Part shown: in pieces, positions 16,102 through 24,320 of the stretch | Layout of the letters: the number at the start of each line of letters is the position of its first letter | Position numbering within the stretch: position 1 is the stretch's first letter | Assembly (NCBI GenBank): GCA_964486145.1 | Contig: CAZAMT010000027.1 | Location: 1 to 24,569 of the forward strand | Reading direction: 5' to 3' | From: CAZAMT01 sp964486145 | Lineage (GTDB): Bacteria > Bacteroidota > Bacteroidia > Bacteroidales > JAAAOM01 | DNA length: 24,569 nucleotides | Notes under the pieces: generated by a model | What the model was told of the DNA's origin: nothing | The model's database searches: none | Seen by the model: the letters and a program-made list of their open reading frames with translations, nothing else | Position numbers and translations under genes: made by a program

Positions 16102-17421
16102 ATGACAAACAAAGAACGAAAAGAACTGGCCCAATGGGCAATAAATAAAGCAAAACAACACAATGCAAATGAAGCATCAGTAGACATTACCAATCGAAGG
16201 GAAATTGAAATTGAGTACCGGGACAAAAAGCTGGATAAGCTCAAAGAATCCACCCAGAATTCTCTGACCATCGATATATATGTTGACCACAAGTTTTCAA
16301 GCCAGAATACCAATGACCTTCGCAAATCGTCACTGGAAAGTTTCATTCGTGAGGCAGTAAAAAGCACCGAATACCTCACCAAAGATGAGTTTCGTGCACT
16401 TCCTGATCCAAAATATTACCCGGATAATTTAAATGTTCCCCTGAAAATTAACGATGAAAATTACCAGCAGATCTCCTCTGAACAGCGTGTAAAGCTTGCA
16501 AAGGAAATTGAGGAAACAGCCATGGGGATGAGCGATAAAATTATTTCGACCACATCAGGATACAGGGATACTTACTACGAAACCGTAAAAATCAATAGCA
16601 ATGGATTTGAAGGTAACTCGAAAGGTACGTTGTTTTCAGCAAGCGCTGAAGTAACTGTAAAAGATGCAGATGCCCGTCCGGAAGATTATTTTTATGCCCG
16701 GTCAAGATTTATAAATGACCTTCCAACAGCGGAGGAAATTGGGAAACAGGCGGTTGAAAGAGCATTACGGAAAATTGGACAGGATAAAATTAAAAGCGGA
16801 GATTATACCATGATTGTTGAAAACATGGCGGTTCCCAGGCTGGTATCGATGCTCCTGGGTGCCATGTACGCAAGTGCCATTCAACAAAAACGGTCGTATT
16901 TAGATGGTATGATTGGAAAAAAAGTAGCAGCAGATACATTTACATTGATTGACGACCCTCTGCTTAAGGAAGGCTTGTCTTCACGGCTTTTTGATAGCGA
17001 TGGAATAAAGGCAAAAAAACGCCTCATGATTGAAAGCGGAATATTGAAAAATTACTATGTAGACAATTATTATGGGAAAAAGCTGGGTCTGGAACCGACA
17101 GGAAATTCTTCGACCAATTTAATGCTGGATTATGGTAAGCGTTCAGCAGAGGAAATACTGAAAGATGTAAGTAAAGGTATTTATGTAACCGGGTTCCTGG
17201 GAGGAAATTCCAATTCAACAACCGGGGATTATTCCTTCGGTGTATCAGGATTGCTTATTGAAAACGGGGAGGCTGTAAAACCCATCAGCGAAATGAATAT
17301 CTCAGGTAATGCCAAAGAATTCTGGAACCGGTTGTCAGAGGTAGGCAATGATCCCAATATGTATTCATCATGGCGAATGCCAACCCTTGTATTTGATGAT
17401 ATTAACTTTAGCGGGATTTAA
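16102..17421 (+). CDS. tldE: TldE/PmbA-family partner subunit
   Basis: Non-catalytic half of the TldD/TldE protease pair, 439 residues. It has the family's overall pattern, with PmbA/TldE-like segments such as GKKVAADTFTLIDDPL, YYGKKLGLEPTGNSSTNL and SGLLIENGEAVKPISEMNI, but no HExxxH motif, as expected for TldE. The start at ATG 16102 is the only reasonable one: an in-frame stop lies eight codons upstream, and the N-terminus (MTNKERKELAQWAINKAKQH) is hydrophilic with no Sec or Tat signal. It is almost certainly co-transcribed with tldD. If the two form the usual heterodimer, one export signal would have to serve both. The stop codon abuts a large palindrome, then a terminator. Confidence 0.93.
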   Translation: MTNKERKELAQWAINKAKQHNANEASVDITNRREIEIEYRDKKLDKLKESTQNSLTIDIYVDHKFSSQNTNDLRKSSLESFIREAVKSTEYLTKDEFRALPDPKYYPDNLNVPLKINDENYQQISSEQRVKLAKEIEETAMGMSDKIISTTSGYRDTYYETVKINSNGFEGNSKGTLFSASAEVTVKDADARPEDYFYARSRFINDLPTAEEIGKQAVERALRKIGQDKIKSGDYTMIVENMAVPRLVSMLLGAMYASAIQQKRSYLDGMIGKKVAADTFTLIDDPLLKEGLSSRLFDSDGIKAKKRLMIESGILKNYYVDNYYGKKLGLEPTGNSSTNLMLDYGKRSAEEILKDVSKGIYVTGFLGGNSNSTTGDYSFGVSGLLIENGEAVKPISEMNISGNAKEFWNRLSEVGNDPNMYSSWRMPTLVFDDINFSGI

Positions 17422-17574
17422 TTAATGGGTTTGGTCTAAAAAGCCTTCAAACTGCTGATTTTTATTGTTTTCACCCCTAACCCCTAAAGGGGAACAGCTA
17501 AAAATCAGCAGTTTGAAAAAGTCCCCTTTAGGGGATTTAGGGGTAAGGTGGCTTTTTAGACCGGACTCATTAAT
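17421..17574. repeat. Compound interleaved inverted repeat after tldE
   Basis: The arms run in the order O A B C B' C' A' O'. O is ATTAATG (17421-17427) with CATTAAT (17568-17574). A is GGTCTAAAAAGCC (17433-17445) with GGCTTTTTAGACC (17550-17562), 13 bp. B is the 19-base arm 17446-17464 with a perfect complement at 17499-17517. C is ACCCCTAA plus CCCCTAAAGGGG (17473-17492) with CCCCTTTAGGGG and TTAGGGGT (17523-17544). B and C pairings interleave, so they form alternative structures or a pseudoknot. CCCCTAAAGGGG-type words are common in intergenic repeats of this phylum, so a non-autonomous mobile element is plausible. Confidence 0.65.
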
Positions 17575-17598
17575 GCTTCTGTAAACTATTTTATACTG

Positions 17599-17632
17599 CC
17601 CCGGGTATCATTCAGATACCCGGGGATTTTTC
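17599..17632 (+). terminator. Intrinsic terminator of the tldD-tldE operon
   Basis: A perfect 11-bp GC-rich stem, CCCCGGGTATC (17599-17609) with GATACCCGGGG (17615-17625), has a five-base loop ATTCA and is followed by ATTTTTC. This is the strongest intrinsic terminator in the window. With A-rich sequence absent on its left side it is directional for the plus strand. Confidence 0.75.
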
Positions 17633-17647
17633 ACAGGTAATAAAAGA

Positions 17648-17902
17648 TCAATTAATCACATAAGGAGGAGAAAACTCGCCTGTTGATGGTCTCCAGGTTT
17701 GAAACTCATCCCCTTCTGCATTAAAAAATAGTTGCAGGGTGTTTGACATGCTTACAAACTCCATCCGGCAGGCGGCGCCAATTTTTTCAAAAACGATTCC
17801 GCCATTACCCCATTCGTTAACAAAATAAATGTTGTTCTGGTAGGTGCCAACGGGGCTTGCGGGCAGGCTATTGCCCGTGAGTGGGGCAGAATTATAGTCC
17901 AT
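17648..17902 (-). CDS. Uncharacterised 84-residue frame, possible gene remnant
   Basis: I do not recognise this frame. It is open for another ~15 codons upstream of its ATG (back to a stop near 17949), so the ATG may not be a true start. The translation is rich in aromatic and small polar residues (NIYFVNEWGNGG, LQLFFNAEGDEFQTW) and looks like beta-strand sequence from a secreted or surface protein, but it has no signal peptide. Together with the truncated gene just upstream on the same strand, this suggests a degraded region rather than an intact small gene. Confidence 0.3.
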   Translation of the reverse strand: MDYNSAPLTGNSLPASPVGTYQNNIYFVNEWGNGGIVFEKIGAACRMEFVSMSNTLQLFFNAEGDEFQTWRPSTGEFSPPYVIN

Positions 17903-17989
17903 AATCTGGCATTTTAATCCGGTCGAATCAAAAAAATTAAGCGCCTAAAATAGTTATTCATTCATTGTTGTTGCCGGCAAATGTTGAGT

Positions 17990-18361
17990 TCAATCGTAAA
18001 TGCAATACAAAGCCATGGTATTTTGAAAAAGTACATAAAATTCGCGGTGGACAAAGGGTGGACAGTTTTGTAAAGTGCTTAAATGATAATGACCCATCCC
18101 GTAACCACGGGGCTTTTCAAATTTTTCGGACAGTTGAATTTCTTCGATGGCATAGTCAAAAGCTTCTTCCGGATTGGTATAAATCATAGCATTGAATAAA
18201 TGCGAAACAGTGCCTATTTTATTTTCAGAATCGGGTTGATGTTGGTATACGTTAAGTAAACTATCCAGCTTCTGATTATGCTGAGCAATGCTTTGCTGGT
18301 TCCAGAACCAACAAAATAATCCAAAAACTACATACCATATATGAGCGTTAACCTGATGCAT
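17990..18361 (-). pseudogene. Truncated N-terminus of a secreted TPR-type regulator
   Basis: The first ~27 residues look like a signal peptide (WYVVFGLFCWFW, then SIAQ). What follows, LDSLLNVYQHQPDSENK to NPEEAFDYAIEEIQLSEK, resembles the opening of the TPR sensor domains found in many Bacteroidota histidine kinases and LuxR-like regulators. After GMGHYHLS (about residue 95) the sequence stops looking like a TPR (TLQNCPPFVHREFYVLF) and ends at 123 residues. Intact relatives normally continue with several more repeats and a kinase or DNA-binding domain, none of which is found downstream. I read it as a truncated or decayed gene; a genuine short secreted protein is less likely. Confidence 0.5.
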
Positions 18362-18459
18362 GTTGATGTACAGTTGATCAATTGAATGACACCAAAAGCA
18401 TCAAAATGTTTTAGGAAAATACTTTTTTCTTCATATTTTATTTTCTGCTCAGTTCAGTG

Positions 18460-19221
18460 TCAGGTAGTGTGGAGTATTTTTAGTGTTTCCTGCAAAAGAT
18501 TGATAACATTATGCACATTTTGACTGAATATTTTCAGGACTTCTTCCCAGGTTACCGATGATTCGTCTTCTTTCCAGCAGTCGTAGTCCGTGCTCATGGC
18601 AATTGCTGCATATGGTATGTTGAGTTCATTGGCTAAAATGACTTCCGGGGCGGTTGACATATTGATAACATCCGCACCCCATGCCCTGAACATCTTTGAT
18701 TCTGCACGGGTCGAAAATCGAGGACCTTCAATCGTAATTACAGTTCCATGCTTGTGCACAGACAGGTTAAGATCATTGGAAGCCTGTATAATTGTGTTTC
18801 TCAGGGTTTTATCAAACGGGTCCGCCATGGGAGCATGCATGAGCTCTCCGGGTTCAAATTTTTCAAAAAAGGTGTTTTTCCGGTGCCTTGTGAAATCAAT
18901 AAACTGGTCAGGTAGTACAAGATCACCCCGTTCGATTTCTTCCCGAAGGCTTCCGCAGGCGGTTGTTGCAAGGATACCATCGCAACCGAGTTCGTGAACT
19001 GCCCAAATGGTGGCCCGATTATTTACCTGGGTTGGCGGAACTGTATGCTGGCGACCATGCCGGGAGATAAGATAAACAGTTATCCCGTTTATCGTGCCTT
19101 CCTGAAAGGATTGGTCCGGTTTTCCGTAAGGTGTATCCATATCAATCTCCTTCAAATCCGGAATGATTTTTGGATCTTCAAGTCCGGTACCCCCTATAAT
19201 TGCAATTTTTTTTGACTGCAT
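18460..19221 (-). CDS. mtnP: S-methyl-5'-thioadenosine phosphorylase
   Basis: Cleaves methylthioadenosine with phosphate to adenine and methylthioribose 1-phosphate, recycling the by-product of polyamine and other SAM-dependent pathways. The 253 residues show the expected phosphate and purine-site motifs: GGTGLEDP (residues 10-17), SRHGRQHTVPPTQVNNRATIW, TACGSLREEIERGDLVLPDQ, IEGPRFSTRAES and INMSTAPEVILA. MSTDYDCWKEDE carries the aspartates that select the 6-amino purine and makes MTA phosphorylase likelier than a guanosine/inosine phosphorylase. It is a single cytosolic gene, divergent from the HAD gene with a ~180-base shared upstream region; no other methionine-salvage genes are nearby. 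Confidence 0.92.
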   Translation of the reverse strand: MQSKKIAIIGGTGLEDPKIIPDLKEIDMDTPYGKPDQSFQEGTINGITVYLISRHGRQHTVPPTQVNNRATIWAVHELGCDGILATTACGSLREEIERGDLVLPDQFIDFTRHRKNTFFEKFEPGELMHAPMADPFDKTLRNTIIQASNDLNLSVHKHGTVITIEGPRFSTRAESKMFRAWGADVINMSTAPEVILANELNIPYAAIAMSTDYDCWKEDESSVTWEEVLKIFSQNVHNVINLLQETLKILHTT

Positions 19222-19404
19222 AAATTTGGTTTTAAATAAATGATCATTCGCTGTTTATGTTCTCCGTCGTTGGTTCCGACTGCATTTTCAAACAGGTCAA
19301 CCCCGTTCTTTAAATAATTAACCATAAAACTTAACCAGATCTTCATCGGAAAATAAAAAAAGTATGCTGAAAATGTTGTTCTTTTGCACGTAAAAATAAA
19401 AAAT

Positions 19405-20061
19405 ATGCAGTTAAATATTTTTGAAAAAGGAAAAGCACCAAAAATTAAAAATATTATTTTCGACTGGGGAGGTGTGATTTCTAACATTGACTACCGGAAA
19501 ACGGTGGAGGCATTTACAAAACTGGGATTGACGGATTTTGATCTGGTTTACAATCAGCTCAAGCAAACAACCCTGTTTGATGACCTCGAAACAGGCAGCA
19601 TCACCCCTGAAGATTTCAGGTATGAAATACGGGCAATGTTACCTGAAGGAGTTGGTGATGAGGATATTGATGCAGCATGGACGGCTATGCTTCTTGACCT
19701 GCCGGAAGAACGTATTTCCTTGTTGGAACAAGTAAGAAAGCATTACAACATTTATTTACTGAGCAATACAAATGAAATTCATGTAACAAGGTATTCAAAG
19801 TACATTGATGAAATTTACGGACATGATAAATTCCGAAATCTTTTTATCAAAGCATACTATTCGCATGAGGTGGGGATGCGAAAACCCGGGGTGGAAATAT
19901 TTGAACATGTCGTTCAGGAAAATGGTCTGGTAAGGTCAGAAACACTTTTTATTGATGACACCCCACAGCACATTGAAGGTGCCAAAAAGGCCGGATTGCA
20001 TGCCTATCACTTAGAAAAGCCACAAACGATCATCCAAATTTTTACAAATGGCACGGATTAA
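19405..20061 (+). CDS. HAD-superfamily hydrolase, subfamily IA (YihX-like)
   Basis: Phosphatase-type haloacid dehalogenase hydrolase of 218 residues. Motif I is IIFDWGGVISN with nucleophile D20; the usual second aspartate is Gly, as in the YihX sugar-phosphatase branch. Motif II is LLSNTN, motif III contributes the lysine in GMRKPG, and motif IV is FIDDTPQHI. The ATG at 19405 is preferred: an earlier in-frame TTG at 19384 lies within a -7-like box, TTCTTTTG (19379-19386). The next gene overlaps its end by 14 bases, so the two are co-transcribed and probably translationally linked. A small sugar or nucleotide phosphate is the likely substrate, but it cannot be named. Confidence 0.87.
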   Translation: MQLNIFEKGKAPKIKNIIFDWGGVISNIDYRKTVEAFTKLGLTDFDLVYNQLKQTTLFDDLETGSITPEDFRYEIRAMLPEGVGDEDIDAAWTAMLLDLPEERISLLEQVRKHYNIYLLSNTNEIHVTRYSKYIDEIYGHDKFRNLFIKAYYSHEVGMRKPGVEIFEHVVQENGLVRSETLFIDDTPQHIEGAKKAGLHAYHLEKPQTIIQIFTNGTD

Positions 20062-20473
20062 AATTCATTTACCCAAACAGTTCACATTTTCAACCCAATT
20101 AAAACTTCGCATTACCGATATAAACTATGGTGGTCACCTGGCAAATGATGCGGTATTGGGAATCGCCCAAGAGGCAAGGCTTCGCTATTTAGTTTCCATG
20201 GGTTACTCCGAAAAGGATATTGAAGGAAAAAGCCTGATCATGACCGATGCTGCCATCATGTATAAATCTCAGGGGTATTACGGAGATCCGGTTGAAATTA
20301 AAATTGCAGTGGATGAGATATCAAGGCTTGGTTTTGATTTGATATACCAGGTAACCAATGTTGAAACCAAAAAAGAGATAGCCCGGGTAAAAACCGGCCT
20401 GACATTTTTTGATTACCAGGCAAACAAGCTGGCTCCTGTTCCTGAAAATTTTAAGGCGAAAATACAAGCTTAG
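20048..20473 (+). CDS. Hotdog-fold acyl-CoA thioesterase family protein
   Basis: A 141-residue single hotdog domain of the 4HBT type, which hydrolyses acyl-CoA or related thioesters in the cytoplasm. The segment RITDINYGGHLANDAVLGIAQ carries the conserved Asp and the following HxxN-like pattern at the start of the central helix, and the later beta-strands (GDPVEIKIAVDEISRLGFDL, IARVKTGLTFFDY) fit the fold. Its start lies within the end of the HAD gene, so it is the second gene of that operon. Its stop overlaps by three bases the stop of the convergent TPR gene. The substrate is unknown. Confidence 0.87.
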   Translation: MARIKIHLPKQFTFSTQLKLRITDINYGGHLANDAVLGIAQEARLRYLVSMGYSEKDIEGKSLIMTDAAIMYKSQGYYGDPVEIKIAVDEISRLGFDLIYQVTNVETKKEIARVKTGLTFFDYQANKLAPVPENFKAKIQA

Positions 20474-21651
20474 TTGGTCATCAACCGTGCAGTAGTTTCA
20501 CACTTTTTTATCATTGCCCGGCACCATTTTATTTTTTGAGGATCTCCCGAAGCTTCAGTAAGCGACTCCAGGTATTTTTCAAATGCTGTTTTTGCTTCAC
20601 TATATCGGTTTAAACGAAACAAAATCAGCCCTTTTTCCTGCATTAGCTCGGGGAACCGGAACGTGTTGATATCCATTGCCTTATTAATGTGGCTTAGCGC
20701 TTCCTGATTTTTTTCCGGGCTGTTGTATAACTGACGATATATCTTGGCTTTCAGGAAAAACTCCTCATCTGTGGCAAAACCATTGTCAATGACTTTGTTT
20801 AACAAGTCGATGGATTTTTCATAATTCTGATTGTAATACTCCTGCCATGCAACGTAAGTAATGATGCCTGAAATGACATTTAAATATGGTACCTGTTCAT
20901 TGAAAATATCCTGACGCTTTTGTTCTTTAAATAACCGGGTTGCGTGGACACGTAATTTTTGTTTTGTCCCACTTAACAAGTCAGATAAATCTTCGGATTC
21001 TTCCTCATACGCCGGTTCACTTTTATAGTAATCCAAATGATACCCAAGAAAGGCATAAATAACTGCTTTGTTCAAAGCCATAATAACCTCGTCAGCAGTT
21101 GACGTTCCTGCCAGCCAGTCAACACTAACAAGAATCGTTTTATTTGGCAGAACAATGATTTCTTCGGAAGGCTGGTTTAGTAATTTTAAATTGAAATGAC
21201 TGGAATCTTTTCCGAAGAATTCGTGGGGCGGCCTTATCAGTATAAGCTTTTGCAACAGGTAATCTTCCACAAAAGGATCTTCATAAATTTTATTTTGTTC
21301 CTGCAGCGATAACAGTATGTCGAGTGATTTTTGTTTTTGGTATGCATTCGGTACTTTTACTTTTCTATCAAAGGCACTGTAGCTTTTTGATTTGAACCAA
21401 ATATCTTCCCAAAAAGTTAGGCTATCGCCAATAATCGAAATTTTGGAGGAAGGCGTTTCTTCTGTTCTTTCGCCATTGGTAACAACATAAAGCGAGTAGC
21501 CGTACTTTGAGTATGATGCCAGTACATTTACCGTATCCCCTTTGTTAAATCTGCGATGTTTATCCATCATTACAGCTTTTCTTGAAACCTGTCCATCTAT
21601 TGGATTTGGCAATAAAAACAACAATAGTAAGAAAAGATATGTATGTTTCAT
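20470..21651 (-). CDS. Secreted TPR protein with degenerate M48-like core
   Basis: A 393-residue exported protein with a clear signal peptide (FLLLLFLLPNPIDGQ, cleavage near residue 20). An SH3-like stretch follows at ~35-75 (FNKGDTVNVLASYSKYGYSLY). Residues ~171-206 (KTILVSVDWLAGTSTADEVI, then a helix ending FLGYHLD) resemble the helix region of M48 peptidases found with TPRs in this phylum, but where HExxH should be the sequence is NKAVI (194-198), so no zinc site is present. Residues ~268-365 form TPR-like helices (YYNQNYEKSIDLLNKVIDNG, RLNRYSEAKTAFEKYLESL). The gene is convergent with the thioesterase gene. A scaffold or pseudo-protease role in the periplasm is inferred; the M48 link is tentative. 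Confidence 0.7.
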   Translation of the reverse strand: MKHTYLFLLLLFLLPNPIDGQVSRKAVMMDKHRRFNKGDTVNVLASYSKYGYSLYVVTNGERTEETPSSKISIIGDSLTFWEDIWFKSKSYSAFDRKVKVPNAYQKQKSLDILLSLQEQNKIYEDPFVEDYLLQKLILIRPPHEFFGKDSSHFNLKLLNQPSEEIIVLPNKTILVSVDWLAGTSTADEVIMALNKAVIYAFLGYHLDYYKSEPAYEEESEDLSDLLSGTKQKLRVHATRLFKEQKRQDIFNEQVPYLNVISGIITYVAWQEYYNQNYEKSIDLLNKVIDNGFATDEEFFLKAKIYRQLYNSPEKNQEALSHINKAMDINTFRFPELMQEKGLILFRLNRYSEAKTAFEKYLESLTEASGDPQKIKWCRAMIKKCETTARLMTN

Positions 21652-21905
21652 TTTGGTAAGGGATTACGAATGAAAAATTCAACAAAAAGGGTGCCGCAAC
21701 TGGATGTATTGGAAATAAAACAGCTTCGGAGGTGATGGATATCATTCAACTTTCGATGCTTTATGCCCGTAAAAAAGTTTATTATTGTAAAAAAGGAAAT
21801 ATCTGAATGATATAAAATTTGAATCAGGAAATTGAATGGGAGAGACCGGATAAATTAAAAAAATCATACATCGGGACAACAAAAGAATTGAAGGAAAACC
21901 GTGCA

Positions 21906-24320
21906 ATGGATAAAACAAAATACAGGATTATTCTGGATAACATGCAGGAAGGAGTTGTGGTATTGCAAAACAGAACAACAGTGTATTCAAATGCTTCCAT
22001 GGAGCGAATCACGGGATACAAGAAGGGACAAATTAAAGATAAAGATTTTCTAAAAATCATATATGAAGATGACCGGCAATTGGTCATTGAAAACTACATG
22101 AAGCGGCTCAAGGGTGAAACGATTTCTGCCTATGATATCAGGATAAAGCCAAAGACCGGTGATTTACGCTGGTTTATGATAAGCGCCATAAAAATAACAT
22201 GGGACGCGAAAGATGCAGTGCTTGTTTACCTGACCGACATAAACAAACGGAAACAGGCAGAACAAGCATTAAAAGAAAATGAAAACTGGTTGCAGGTGCT
22301 TCTGAAGAATGTGCCGGGGGGAATTTTTCAATACCGTTTTTATGATGATAAAACGGTTAAGATTGAATTCATGAGCAAAGGTGCTGAGGATCTGTTTGCA
22401 AAGACCAGGGAAGAATTGCTTAACCCTGATGTGCTCTATGAATGTATCCATCCAGAGGATGCTGAATCGTTCATGGAATCAATCGCAAATGCATATTCAG
22501 ATTTAACTCCCTGGTTTACCGAAACGCGCATTATTGTAAATGGCAGAATTAAATGGGTGAGAGGAGTCGCAACTTCCAAAGCAGATGAGGATAATTCGGT
22601 TATCTGGAATGGTGTATTAATGGATATTACCCGGGAGAAAGAGGCAACGTTAGCACTTGAACATAACAGTAAGTTGTATAAAACCCTGAATACGCGCATG
22701 CATCAGATGCTTCAACTTGATACACTGGAAGAAATTTATGGTTTTATAACACAAACCCTGCATGATCAGTATCCGGACTCAGCCGTCATATTTGCATCAG
22801 TCAATAAGGAGCAAACCAAAGGAAGAATAATTAAAAACATTGGAATCCCAAAGTCAATGATTTCCAACATGCTTGAAGCTGTTGGATTTGATATGCTTAA
22901 CAGGGAATATAACATGCTGCCGGAGCACTATAAGGAGTACACATCCGGTGAATTGATTACCTTTAAAAAGGGATTTGCTGATTTTGTTGGTTCAGAGATA
23001 TCGCATTTTATTGCCAGAGCAGTAGAAAAAATAATTGAAATACCTGTAATTCATGGCATTGGTATCAACAATGACGGCAGGCTGTTTGGCATTGTTTACT
23101 TTTTTTCAAAAAACAAAAATTTTACGGCTGACAAGGTCTATGTGGAATCGTTTATTAAACAGGCAGGCATTGTCATTGAAAGAAAGCTTCTTGAACAGGA
23201 ACTAAAAGCGAGTGAGGAAAAATTCAGTTCTTTTTTAAGCAGGTCATCGGATGCCATTTTACTGACCGATGAAAAATATAACCTGATTTACCTGAACAGG
23301 GCATTTGAAAAACTTGTTGGTTACGAAAAAGCGGAAATGTGGGGTTATGATGTATTCGAACTTAACTACCTTTTATTGCCTGATGAGCTTAAAAAAACAA
23401 AAAGCTTCCGGCAGTTTAAAGAAGAATTAATGAAGGAGATCACTTCGGCTCACGTACACGCACATGGAAAATTAGTTGATACTGAAGTACAGGGGAAGCA
23501 CGGTAAAATATGTAGTGTGCAAGCACGGTTTTTTATGATTTGCACAAAGGAGGGAGACCGGCTTGGTGCCATTTGCAGGGATGTGACCGATCAGAAAGAA
23601 AAGGAAAAATCGTTACAGGAGCTCAATGCAACAAAAGACAGGCTGTTTTCAATTATCGGGCATGACCTGAAAAATCCCTTAAACAGCATTGTTGGTTTCA
23701 CACAGTTGATGAATCAGAATTTTGATTCTTATCCGGAAGAAAAGCTAAAAAAGTACATTGGTATCATCCATCAATCTGCTTCCTCTTTATCGGCCCTTCT
23801 CGATAATCTTTTGCTTTGGTCGCATGCACAACGCCAGAAAATTACTGTTGAACCGGTAGCAGTTTCATTCAGGAAAATCACCGGAAAGTGTATGGATTTG
23901 TTACGGGCAACGGCAGATAAAAAGAACATTGAATTTCAAAATAAATTAACTGAAAAACACGTTGGATATGCTGATTCCCAGATGATGACGACTGTCATTC
24001 GGAATTTGCTGGCGAATGCCATTAAATTTACTCCGCATGGTGGCAGAATTGTTGTCGATGGTAAAATTCAACATGAAAAAATAATTGTTAGCATACAAGA
24101 TTCAGGCATTGGAATTGAAAAGGAAGTTGCACGAAACCTGTTTAACCCTTCAGCAGAATTCTCCACGGAAGGCACTGACGGTGAAAAGGGCACTGGTCTT
24201 GGATTAATCATTTGTAAAGAATTTATTGAAAAGAACCATGGAAATATCTGGGTTGAAAGTGAAATTGGAAAAGGAGCTGCCTTTTTTATTTGTGTACCTG
24301 CAACAGAAACAGTATTATGA
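21906..24320 (+). CDS. Soluble PAS/GAF hybrid-input histidine kinase
   Basis: A cytoplasmic sensor kinase of 804 residues from ATG 21906 (833 from an in-frame TTG at 21819; the extra residues are hydrophilic and unremarkable). In numbering from the TTG, the input domains are PAS ~30-145 (MQEGVVVLQNRTTVYSNASM), PAS ~155-275 (ending GVLMDITREK), a GAF-like domain ~285-460 (EKIIEIPVIHGIGINNDGRL) and PAS ~470-600. The HisKA H615 lies in IIGHDLKNPLNSI. The ATPase domain has NLLANAIKFTP, DSGIGI and GTGLGL. There are no membrane helices or receiver domain, so its phosphorelay partner is elsewhere. Its stop overlaps the next start as ATGA, showing translational coupling to a second coiled-coil gene. 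Confidence 0.92.
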   Translation: MDKTKYRIILDNMQEGVVVLQNRTTVYSNASMERITGYKKGQIKDKDFLKIIYEDDRQLVIENYMKRLKGETISAYDIRIKPKTGDLRWFMISAIKITWDAKDAVLVYLTDINKRKQAEQALKENENWLQVLLKNVPGGIFQYRFYDDKTVKIEFMSKGAEDLFAKTREELLNPDVLYECIHPEDAESFMESIANAYSDLTPWFTETRIIVNGRIKWVRGVATSKADEDNSVIWNGVLMDITREKEATLALEHNSKLYKTLNTRMHQMLQLDTLEEIYGFITQTLHDQYPDSAVIFASVNKEQTKGRIIKNIGIPKSMISNMLEAVGFDMLNREYNMLPEHYKEYTSGELITFKKGFADFVGSEISHFIARAVEKIIEIPVIHGIGINNDGRLFGIVYFFSKNKNFTADKVYVESFIKQAGIVIERKLLEQELKASEEKFSSFLSRSSDAILLTDEKYNLIYLNRAFEKLVGYEKAEMWGYDVFELNYLLLPDELKKTKSFRQFKEELMKEITSAHVHAHGKLVDTEVQGKHGKICSVQARFFMICTKEGDRLGAICRDVTDQKEKEKSLQELNATKDRLFSIIGHDLKNPLNSIVGFTQLMNQNFDSYPEEKLKKYIGIIHQSASSLSALLDNLLLWSHAQRQKITVEPVAVSFRKITGKCMDLLRATADKKNIEFQNKLTEKHVGYADSQMMTTVIRNLLANAIKFTPHGGRIVVDGKIQHEKIIVSIQDSGIGIEKEVARNLFNPSAEFSTEGTDGEKGTGLGLIICKEFIEKNHGNIWVESEIGKGAAFFICVPATETVL

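Noticed and set aside
17481..17534. CCCCTAAAGGGG and CCCCTTTAGGGG words taken as a short CRISPR-like repeat
   Set aside because: There are only two, in complementary arms of one palindrome, with no regular repeat-spacer pattern and no cas genes.
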